Assembly (NCBI GenBank): GCA_009617715.1
Contig: VTFK01000050.1
Location: 372,001-436,000, forward strand
Direction of reading: 5' to 3'
From: Plectrocnemia conspersa
Lineage: Eukaryota; Arthropoda; Insecta; Trichoptera; Polycentropodidae
DNA: 64,000 bases
Shown: one piece after another, positions 49,901 through 61,900 of the stretch
How positions within the stretch are numbered: position 1 is the first letter of the stretch
How the letters are laid out: every line of letters starts with the position of its first letter
Made by a program: the position numbers and the translations under genes
The notes under the pieces: generated by a model
What the model saw: the letters and a program-made list of their open reading frames with translations, nothing else
The model's database searches: none
Told to the model about the DNA's origin: nothing

Positions 49901-52900
49901 GCGTGAGCTTCTGCCAACGTTTTCACCAGCACCTCGCTTATGTGCCCCTCGGCTGTGAAATAAAAATTGAAACTTATCAATTCAACGATTTATAAATATA
50001 ATAATAATGTTTATTTAATAATCTATAAAAATCATAGAATTTCTATAAAAAAATCTAATTGCGTTCTTATAGTGGTACATTATCAAATATCAAATTTGGT
50101 TGAACATCACAGTATTTAGTTATGTACTTTGATAATATTGGATATTACATGCTATATAATAATTAAAAATACATACATGTAAATCATAAATAGAAATATT
50201 GCTAAATATTACAATAATAACTTTAGTAAGAAGTATATAAACACTTTGTATTTTTTGCAATAATCATAAATTAAAGTATATTTAAATCGATGCTTGCAGA
50301 ATGGGCTTCATTAAAAAAAAAAAATAGCTGTCAAAGGCCAAAAGCTCTTCTGATTTATAAATCTCTTTTCACTTTAAAAAAAATAATATTTTTACGATTA
50401 TATAGTAATTTATAAAGTCTCCCGTCTCATAATCAAAAGATGCAGATCTCGAATTAGCAAATTTTATCTTGAAATTTCAGTTCATGTTGCCAGAGATACC
50501 TATTAATTTACAATTATACAAAAATATGTGCTTCTATTATTATTAATATAAGAAACAATCGAATGTTTATAAGGTTAATAGTAAATATCTTACTAATGAC
50601 TTTAATGTTGACTAAATGTCTTCATACATATATGTGTATATGTAAATAAATTATATACTGCATGATCTTAAAAAATACTATTTTATTTTCTCTCGTTGAT
50701 TTATTGGGTCATATTATAATGACATATAATAATCTCAGAACTAGATTTATGTGACTAGCTCATTCTTCAGTCACCGATTCATTTATCATGCAAAATAAGC
50801 CGAAATATATAAAATAAAATGATTATAAACATATCTAAGATAAACAAACATTTCTATGTAAATAATAATAATAATAATAATTGTGTTTTCTACAGAATAA
50901 TGCATAAAACTGGTGGTAGTTACAATATTCATAGGACATATAGATCAGTGTTCAACGGGAATTCTATGCAAGTGTCCCAGTACAACGACAATCCTCCAAA
51001 ACATTAAAAAAAATCTGCAAATCAAGCAAAACAATGAACAAAAGGGGCCGAGGAACTCACTCGTCAATTCGTCTCCCGACACCAACGTCACATTGTGTCC
51101 GGCCAGATTTATTCTCCTGTTTGAAGTGACGATAGTGGGATTGACCATCCCCATGGAACCCAGATTGACGTTTATGCTCAAAGGATTCATGTTGTGGTGA
51201 TGAGAGGAACCGGTGAGATCGTCTGGACTCAAACTTCCTATGGGAACGCTTTGACCGGACTGTCCCGATACCAACACCGTGCTTTGCTGCAAATGGAGCG
51301 ATCCTTGTCCGGATCCCATGTTGATGTTGCCGCTACTCGATTGGTTCATTCCGCCGCTGCCGCTCCCGGTCGGCGAATTTAAAAACGTCGTAGAGTCTAC
51401 GTAGCTCGCAACCAAACTATCCATTGAGTTCATCGAGTTTTCTTGTTTGATGCTAACGATTGTGCTGTTAGAAGGTTGTAGTCTCTCCTGGTTCGAAGCG
51501 ATTGTAGACGTGCTCGTGGAAGTCTGCTTCGATTGGCTGCCAGAAGTGAACTTGTCGAACTCTGATTGGGGAGATGTTAAAGTGCTTTGAAGCCGGGACA
51601 TTCTTATATCGTTTAACGTGATCGTGGTTTGGTGCTGAGCTGAAGACGCAGAGGCAGTAGAAGACGATTGTATGATATTGGTCGGTCTGTGCTGCTGCTG
51701 TTGTTGTTGTTGTTGTTGCTGTTGTTGCGTTTGCTGATTTTTCTGTTGCTGCTGTTCGTTGGCTGTTACGTGCATAAACATTTCCATATTTTTAGCAATC
51801 CTTAAATGAGGAGTGTGAAACGAAAGGAAGCATTCTTTCATCTAAAGAGCATAATATTTAAATCTTGGTATTACATATTAAATATTTTTTATACAGCAAG
51901 TCACGGAACTTACATTTGTTACGCTTAATTTAAATCTCTGACATCAATATAGTATGAAAATAGCTTTCTGCTACTAATTTTATTATCAAACCTAGTAAAG
52001 CTTCTGATTTTGCACAAATTCTTGTTTTTTATTTCTCTTTAATTTAGAGTAAATACTCTTTTTATATAAAATAATAAAGTTTTAACAAAAATAAATAATT
52101 TATTACATAAAAATATGTTTTTTATAAATTTATTTCTTTATCCAAAATTATATATCAATCATAAGATTAAACTAAAAATCTGATATGCACACACCAGCAA
52201 TAAAATTTTCTAAGATCTAAGGAAAGCTGATCAACTCTTATTGTATATTTGTAAATACCATATCTTCCGCTATTTTCTATTAAATGATCCATCAGATTTA
52301 CTAAAATTGGTAGAGATAGTTAGCAGAATATTCTTATTCTAGATCTTTATAGAATGCTTCCTTTACTTTCATACTCCTCAAAAAGAGAAAAAAAAAGACA
52401 AGGATTAGGACGGTCATTGTTAAACAGACTTCAATATACTCACTATGCCCCATGAAATCTCCATCCATGATACTCGGCGGTCGCTGTTCGAAGGTGGTGG
52501 TGGAGTCTACGTAGTCAGCGGATATATCGTAACCCGTGTGCTGCGGGGGTGGTTGCTGTTGCGGGGGCGCGGGTCCTGCAGCTCCTAGTCCCGTTGGTCC
52601 TAAAGCTCCACATGTGGTATTATTTCCGTACGAGCTAGAATACGGGTTAGCCCCTAACGGAGAATTATACGTGTAACTGAAATGATAAATTAGCGCGGAT
52701 GAGCATTTGAATTGGACATGTATTAGCTACGATGAACGGAGATTTTATATACCCATTATAATGGTGGAACTGGTCTGTACTGGATGGAGTCTGCTGGTCA
52801 AATACGGAGCTGTCGGGTGCAGCATCAGTCTGTGCTCTCATCTGAGCTCGGTGGAATCGGACCTCATCTTCCACCTTCTCTCGCTGCTTCTTCGACATGC

Positions 52901-55900
52901 GACCGAATTTCACGGCTGGAATTAAAAAATGTTGTTGTGAGTATGTATTTAAAAAACCTTACAAAATTGTACTTCTTACATATACAAAAATTTTAATACA
53001 AAAAAAATTGAAATCATGCAGAAAGACTTTTTAATACTTTTTACGATTATTTATAAATGTTGTTGTGCCTTAAATTATATGTCCGTGATAATGCAAAGCC
53101 TATTTACTCTAAAAGAGGGCTGACATAAAACTTATCTAATTTGGATATGAAAAACTTTTGTAACCTTCCGTTATAACCTGACAGGCGTAAGCCCAATGTC
53201 TTACAATGTAGTAAATCAGTACCAACTGGGTAAATCAATCAGACACAAACAATACCTTCAATTAAAGTACATTAAAACACCAGACTGAAAGTCTGGGAAT
53301 CGTTGGCATCTATATAATTAATTATAAACTAGTATGTATTGTAATTAAAAAGCAATAGAAATAATTTTGCAGTTAGGGCTAGTTTATAATAATAGCACAT
53401 TTTTATAAATAAAAATTCGAGTCTGCTGCGGGGACCCGAACCCGTGGTCTCTAGGTTATCAGCCCAAAGCCTTACGAAATACACTATTCCAACTTTAATA
53501 CAGGAACGTCATTTTAGCTTTTTACATGGGTGATGGCAAAAGTTGGCCAGTCAGGGATCATTTTTTTAATATTTCGAATTCATTAAGATTTATAGTATTT
53601 CATTAAATGGCATGCATTTTTCTGACCAAATTCAATGGACGTCGTTGTTTAGAATCCACGTCAAAAGCAATAAAATCGTGCCGTCGCAGTGGAAACGCTC
53701 GGTTATCCAGCATTCATATTAAGACTTTTATAACAACATTACTACTAACAATAACTGAGAATCGAATGAAGCATATCAAACCGAATTTTTACCAATAGGA
53801 AAGCGCAAAAAACAAGTATCCCCTCAGAAGTCAAAAATTCACGTAAAAAGCAATAAAATCGTGCCGTTACCGAGCGTTCCCACAAACACAACTTTATTGT
53901 TTTTAACGTTCGGTTTGAATATACCAAAATTCGGTTTGAATATACTTTTACCAATACTCTCATATCATAAGTTTATAGTAATATTGGTAAGGATAGTTAT
54001 CATATTTTTTAAACATAGTATAGTATCGAAGTGCAGACAAACTATGAAGCGATATGCGAGATAGGACGTCTGTTTCTTCTTGAGCTTATTTTCCCCTGAG
54101 AGATGAGTCGGCTTAGTTTGTATTTCAGACTTGTCCTTATAAAGGTTCCAAAACCATAATTAGTTTTAGAACTTTCATTGGGTTAGGTTTGAGTTTGAAC
54201 ATTAAATGGACGTTTTGAATTGAGTTTCATAGACATTTTAGAGCAGCATATACATAATTTCACTAGCGCCTATCAGTTAAATTATATTTTGGCATGTAAG
54301 AAATATATAGTGAAAATGTATTTGCACTTTACTGAAAAATACACATTCACTGTAACATTTATACATCGTATGTAAATAAATAATAATAAGTATGTATTGA
54401 AAAATTTTAAATTATATAATTTTACTAGCACCCGCCAGATAATTTATAATTTCACTGGTAAAAATATATATCTACCGGTGAAAATGTATTCCGATGTGAT
54501 TTCACTGAAATGACATATTTAAAAAAATATTTTCGGATTTGATTTGATTCAATACTGGTTCTTTATTATTTTTTTTTTTTAGGAATAACCCGAGAATTTT
54601 TAGTTCAGAATCTAGTTCATACTTTTTCAATATGGAGGAAGGCGAAAGCTGGCTAGTCAGTGATCGATTTTTTTAATATTTGGATATCATTCAGATTCAT
54701 AGATTAATTACTAATTCTGTCCAAATTCAAAAGGAGCAAATGCTCCCCCTGCCCCTTCCAAATGACATCCCTGCCTTAATATAATTATGTATCTAAATTT
54801 GGTTAAGATCAACTAGTGTTTTTCAAACATTGCCAATGAACAAATGGATGCTGCATAACTTTTCCCTTTAAATATTTAATTATCCTTCTAATAATTCATG
54901 CCATATGAAAGCAAATTATAAATAATAATAAAATATATAAATAGTGCAAAAATAAGCAATAATTATTTGACGCTGGGGCAGATAATTATTGCTTATTTTC
55001 ATTGGTTTAGAACCTATTAACATCTTAAAACGGCCATGCCGTGTCCAATTCCTCGCTATAATCTCAAGAGACCGAATAAATATAGCATTTTGTTTTTAAT
55101 TTAAAACATATTTATTTCACACGAAAATATATATTGTGTTATTTAATATTTTTGCTTTTATCTCCAATTATCACAATAAAATCGTGTTGATAATCTCGTT
55201 AAAGGGACAATGACCCATGTGATAATCATAATAACTTATATCGATTATTATATTATTTTCCCCTTTCTCTGCTGTTATTATAAATACGTTTTAATGCGAT
55301 TTTTTAATAAAACTCCAAAGTTGAATCCAATATTTCAGGATTATAAATAAATCGACTATTTTCACTATGTACGCGTGGGAAAACACACCCGCACTCTCAC
55401 GTTGGCACCCTTGCCAGCCCCGTCAATACCGCACATTATTTTTAAACGTTCACACGCAGTAATAAAACAAAATAAATCTCCCAGCGCCGAAGAAAGTCTA
55501 GCGAGCTATACGGTTGTTTTGGCCAAAAACGTCACGCGAATATTGCGCAATGTCGAGGGGCGCGCGAGGCCGTTGTCCCAGTGGGCAGTGGGCCAATGGC
55601 CTCGCGCGACCAGCGCCTCTCGCGCAAGAAAGACGGTGCACATTTTGCACGTGGATTACTGTGATTAGCGATTGGAAATGGTGATGAATTGTCCGTTTTA
55701 ACGATTGAAAAAAATACAAAATTTACTATTTATGTATATAAAAATTTAGATCATGCTCGTCGTGAAAATCTGTTAGGACCAAAAACACAGATTTAATATA
55801 ATACTGAGAAATACTTTTTTTTCATACTAACGCCCGCCGAAAGCCATTTAAACCAAATAAACGTGGCTTGTGTGATTAAATAATTGATTTTGTAAACATT

Positions 55901-58900
55901 ATATTAAAAATTACATGTATTTTTAATTCATGCCAGACGGAAAATTGTGTTAAGACCGCGATGGAAATAATATTGTTCTTTTACTCTAATAAATTCAATA
56001 AAACATATTCTTTTGATAGGCTAGGGTTGCCAGATACAAATAAACATATTTTAATTTATTAAGAATAAAAAATAATGTAAAATGTTGGATATTTATTTAT
56101 TTTAAACTAGTCAAAAATTGTATGCATTAAATGTATATATTCATAAATGTACATTGTTAGGGTACTTTAAATTAGCCGGCTAGCAATGTCAAGAGAAAAT
56201 TCTTTTAGGTTTCAAATGCAATATGTTAACATGTCAGTCCATTGTGGTATTTAGGGTATCTGCTTTTATTAATTCATAAATATTCACACGTTTATTGATT
56301 TTTAGTAAAGCTCGTTGCTAAATATTTTTAATAAATTAAATCAGAACTAAATAAATAAAAAATCAACTAATGGATAAAAACATTCAAAAATGTTGTACTA
56401 CACCATCAAATTTTCCTTGAGAATGTTGTTAAATAAAACATGCAGTGCTTGTGAAATTTCAAAATAAATGTCAATGTGCGTCCAAGCTTTCAACTATTGG
56501 AAATCGCAAAGAACAACAACAAGTAGTAAGACATTTTTATAAAAATAAAGGAAAATAAAATTCTTTGGTGCATTTTATTCTAAACAATTATTATTTGAAG
56601 AGTTAAAATTCTGCCAAACTATAAATAAAACGTTTGTATAAATCGACCACATTTATTTGCTATTCTGTATTTTTATCCGTTCATTATTTTTTCAATCTAG
56701 CCAAAATGGTCCGAACATAGTAATAAATATGCTATTCCACTCGAAGCGCACTTTACGGATTCAACCAATTAAAATCTACTGGCAACACTGACATCCGTTT
56801 TAAATGCCACTAAACTAACTTTGAAATATTCATTACCATTTTAATATATATTTCGCAATTTATCTAATAAATTATATTAGTATTTTAAGACCAAGCTTAT
56901 GATTCATTGAGCATACATAATCACTAAACAAATGCTAAAAAGATAACAATTGCTTAATCTGTTGCTAAGCGATTTCTAGATTGTGACCTCGAAAATGTCG
57001 CACAAGGAAAAACTTGAAAGTTGTACAAATAATCTAACCACCTAACCTGTTGCGACCTATCCCAATATTGTATTAATTGAACTGACCCGACATGACCTAT
57101 CTCAACGCTATCATTATAAATAAGTATTATAATAGTAATTTTATTTAATTTAAATATATTCAAAACGCTATACTAAAATCTGAGATGAAATATAATAAAT
57201 TTCTACACATATAATTAAATTCTAAATTCACGCAAACAAACAAGTTCAAATAAACAAAAGCTAGTAAAAGTTTTGCGATTAGAATAGTGCCAATGTACGA
57301 TATAAATACCACAAGTTCTAAAACGGATATGTTTTATTAAAAAAAAAAATTTTTTTTTTAGAATTGATATAATTTTTTTATGTTATATGTTGTTTTAAAA
57401 TATGCATTAATGTGTACATGTATCATACTGTATACATATAATTTAAATATTCCCTTCCAGAACTACAATACGATAAACTGAACCGCTTAGTGAGATTTCT
57501 TATATTTTTTTAATATAAGTAATGTTATGAACTTTTATTTTGACATGATTTAATACTTAAATTAAATGTGTTATCTCAAAAAAATTAGAACAACGAAAGA
57601 CTGCAGTTTTTTTATTTATATACTGATATAATTTTATACAAAACCGTATATAAATAGTATTATTGATTGCAATTGAATTGGCAAAATGAACTTTAAATAA
57701 TATTTTTTATTCGATTTGAAGGACCAGAGAATAAGATAAGGTTAGCTCGTATTCAAAACCATACGAGTTTTCTTGTGAAATAAATTAAGTGCAGTGATTT
57801 TAAACAATATAATTAGGATATTTGTTACTAAATTTAGAAATAATGAATAAAAAAGAGTAAACATTTAAAAATGCAAACTGCACGCATCGCACGCGTAGAA
57901 AGTCAACATACTCAACAATCTCTTATCAGTTTTTTCACACACATAACGACGCAGCTCAAATGACCAACGTCATGAAACAATGTTTTACAATTTAAAATGA
58001 AAATTGCCAAAATGCTACATCCTCTACGCTCGAATCACATTACATATGTATGTATCTACATACACATACGAGTATTACTGTTGTTGTTTTGATTTTCGCT
58101 CGCGTTATCAGCGAACCACGGCCCGCACTTTGGGAGTCTCCGTCAATGGCCAGCGGTAGTCAACAGTGACGTGTTCGGGGTCGGTAACCCGTTATCGGCC
58201 GCTTTATTTATAAACACAACTCACCTAGTGTCACTGGCTCAAATCTCGATGCCAACTTTTCTTAGCGTTTTCGCGTTTATTTATAAACATTTATGTATAC
58301 ACATATGTAATTCCATTACATCATTTTATTTTCAGAGTAGCGAGACGGCTCGAAACAATCAACAAATAGACGGAAAAATAATTTGTTATATATAATAAAA
58401 CAAAGATAGTTCGACGTCGTGGATATGGTTTAACAACTCCACTACGAAACGGCGTTAGGTGAGTATAAAAAGTAATGGTAATGAAATACGTTAATTATTG
58501 AAAATATATACAATTTAGTCCAGTTTGCAAATGAAAAAATGCACATAAACTTGACATCATCGTAATTACTTTATTTTTACACTTGAAACATTGTGCAACG
58601 CATGAAGTTGGTCGCGTTTGAAATAATTATTTTAATAATTCTGTCATGAGTTTGAAATATACGTTTTTAAGTCATGTGTATTGTCGAATTAAGATGAATT
58701 ACTGTCGTATCTCTGAGCCAATTATTGGTTTCAATAACATAGTAACGTAACTAAGTATCTGAACAACTGAAATAATGCTGTGCACATACTGTTGCAACTC
58801 ACTTTAACATTTTCTGCATTTAAATTATATTCGTATTTTTTTTTATTAAATATAATTTGGATAATGACATTTTTCAATATAATTTTACCATAGTTTCAAC

Positions 58901-61900
58901 ATTATCTACCATTTGTAAATAAAAAATATATTTTATTTTATATTCTGTATTTCTAAATAAAGAACCTAAATATATACTCGACTATATTTATAGCCAGATA
59001 ATTTAATATATCGAGAGTAAAGTAACATTTACTAAACCGAGGGTGGTCTATAATGGCTTTTCCTTCCACATGGAAACTCCTCGGGGGGGGGTTGCTGAGG
59101 TTAAAACGCAATACGTCTAGCCGTTGACCGGTCAAAAAATCAGATTTAACATATATAGGAAACGCCTAAAAAAAGACCACTCTCCAGGAAGCGTTTCAAT
59201 ATGAGATGACCGCGGAGGAGAAGAATGTTAATGGCCGAGGGAAAAAGATTCATTTTTCCTCCAGCTTCTGAGAAAGTATAAACGCGCCGCTCGCAAATTA
59301 TTCTCTTCTGGGAATATAAAATTCAGCGTCATCCTGAAAAAGGAGCTAAATTAGCTCCGAATTATGCATCGGATGATAATGCCCGGCACCTGTCAATCAT
59401 GCGAGATGGCTGAAAATTAGCATGCAATATGTATGAGAGAAAGACCGAGGAAAGCTCGCGATTATTTGAATTTACAATGCGGGCCTGGCTCTGTTAACGG
59501 TCTCTGTGTTGCCGCACATCCAGCGCGGGCAACACTTTTCATAAATTTGAATTGCGTACGAGTGCATGGTAATGACGACGGTGTTGCGAAATAGGCTTTT
59601 TCTGAGAAGAGAAGCGCTTATGGTTATGGCAACACTGTAAGAGGAAAACGCAATGCAACAAAATGGCCGAGCGAAGATCTGACGCCGGAAAAGCGGGCCA
59701 CTGTTTTATCGACTGCGTTTATAAGCAACTGGAAAGTATGGCTAATAAAAATACAAATCTATTATTATTTAAAAAAATATTAAATTGCATTCAAGGACTC
59801 TCGGTACTATTTGCAAATTGAGAAAATTTTACAGATATGAGAAATAAAATATAAATTTTAATGTTATTTAATACATATTTTTAATCTGGTAACACTATTT
59901 AGAAACGTTTATAGATTCTGAATCACGGCACTTATTAAAATCACAGAAATCAAAGTTTTTACTTCAATAAAACTCGAAAATAAATAATTTGTATATGTGT
60001 ATAATATAAATGTACTACATCAATTTTATTCATATAAAATAAACATACGAAGAAAAAATATTTTAGTGCAAGATAGATTTAGTGCTACTTTTAAATGTGT
60101 GTAAATAAATATAAAATAAGTAGATTAATAAAATTTATTTGAGAAACCGAAAATGCATTACAACAATATGATGTTTATCAGTGATTAATGAACAATAAAA
60201 AATATAATGAAAATAGTCGAAGTCATCCATAATTCAACTAATAAAATTAATTCTTTTCTGTAAACATCTATGGAAAAAATTCCTTAGTTTTAAAAATCTA
60301 GATTTTGTAAAAAGTTATGAAATTATACTTTATTCAATTTTTATTTTAAGCTCTATAAACATTTCTATATACAGTGGAACTTCGACTTACGAATATTTTG
60401 TGAAACGAGCATTTTATTTAATTTGACTCGACATACGAGCAAAAATACGTATAGCGTAACTAAAAAAACTTCATTTATTTAGATAGTATGTATTTACAAT
60501 ATTATTTGGCTTTAATACATTTCAATTTTTCCCATTGAATTGGATTAATAGCATTTTAATTTATTTCAATGGGAAAAATTGATTTAACATACGAGTAATT
60601 TGAATTACGAGCTTCGTCACATAACAAATCATAAGTCAAGATACCACTGTACAATGGAAAAAACTTTCTATTAGCATAACATATTTTTTACAATACTTTT
60701 TTCAGTATTGACATTTAAAAACACATTTTCCATTAAATATACTAACATCTCAAATTTCAAGAGATTTAAAAAAAATATTTCCCGGGCTTCTTTATACATC
60801 GAAAAATATCGAAAATTATCTCACTAAGCATCAAAAATACACGTTTTCATAAAATCGTAAAATTTCTCTTCATTAATCTTTTTATTGTTATTGTTAAATA
60901 AAAGTTAGTATTCATAAGAAAAAATATTATAAAGTACATACCAAACAACAAAATTAAAAGCTCCATTACTTCAGCATTCACTAATACGAAAATCAAGTTA
61001 ATTAACACTACTTTCCTTAACGCAATAGTTAATACTGCTTATAAATCATCGAGAAACTTGTAAGGTTCTATTGTAATAATAAACTTTAACCTTTATATAA
61101 AATGCACACACTTTCGAATAACTAAGTTCAAATTGCGCATGTGCTAACTTACTGATGTTTTAATAACGCTTGACTGCTTTATAACGTATTTACTGGTTAA
61201 TTAGTTCGATGGGTTGAGTTTTAACGATCGAATATTTTATAACAGTAATAATTGATAGTGTACATTGTACATGGTAAGTAATACAATTACGTATACCTCG
61301 TTTGTGTTTAGCAAACAAGTAACGGTATAAAAACGAGTTTTACAACTCGGATATTTTTTAATGCACGGTTGAATTTATTCTTTATTTATTAATTATATAA
61401 ATATAGAAAGAGTAGACGTGCTTTAAATCATTATAATATTTACATAAGGCATGTTCACAAGCTCTTGAAAATATTGATTACTGCTCGGTGAAGAGCAGGT
61501 AAATATTTGAAATCATCACGGCAATTATAAGGCACTATTTATTCTATTGATATTTTAATGTATATTTGTGTTTAATGACTTTTTTCTAAAACAATATTTA
61601 TCTTCTTCTAGATTCTGTGAAAATTTACTAGTTGATATGTGATAATAAATATGAAATGTTACTCACCGTCTCGGCTCATGCCGAGCTTTAGGCACTTTTG
61701 CAGGCGGCAGTACTGACACCTGTTTCTGTTCACCCTGTCCACCACACATTGTTTGTTCCGAGGACATTGGTAGTTCACCACTGAAAAAATTCAACAAAAA
61801 CACGTCAAGAGACAATATATACATTAAGAATCAGTAGTGCCAACGTGCAAACAAAAGAGAGCAAGGATACAAAGTATTGGGCTGGCAACATTTAAATATA

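Larger units (their letters stand above)
52916..61666 (-). other. Hr3: 8.75-kb Hr3 intron between the DNA-binding domain and hinge
   Basis: The largest Hr3 intron in the window. It contains transposon debris (53170-54790), a SINE-like copy, GC-rich patches at 55370-55680, 57890-58460 and 59150-59720 that may be promoters or enhancers, a DR4 receptor site (57083-57098), a candidate plus-strand noncoding exon (58336-58458) and a complete pogo/Tigger-like MITE (60372-60649). No additional Hr3 coding exon was found. Confidence 0.6.

Noticed and set aside
53420..53490. A functional tRNA gene
   Set aside because: Good B box and anticodon-like arm, but no acceptor-stem pairing and a poor A box.
55375..55668. 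GC-rich 97-residue plus-strand frame and its antisense partner
   Set aside because: Open on both strands because of CpG-rich sequence; no splice sites or domain; more likely regulatory.
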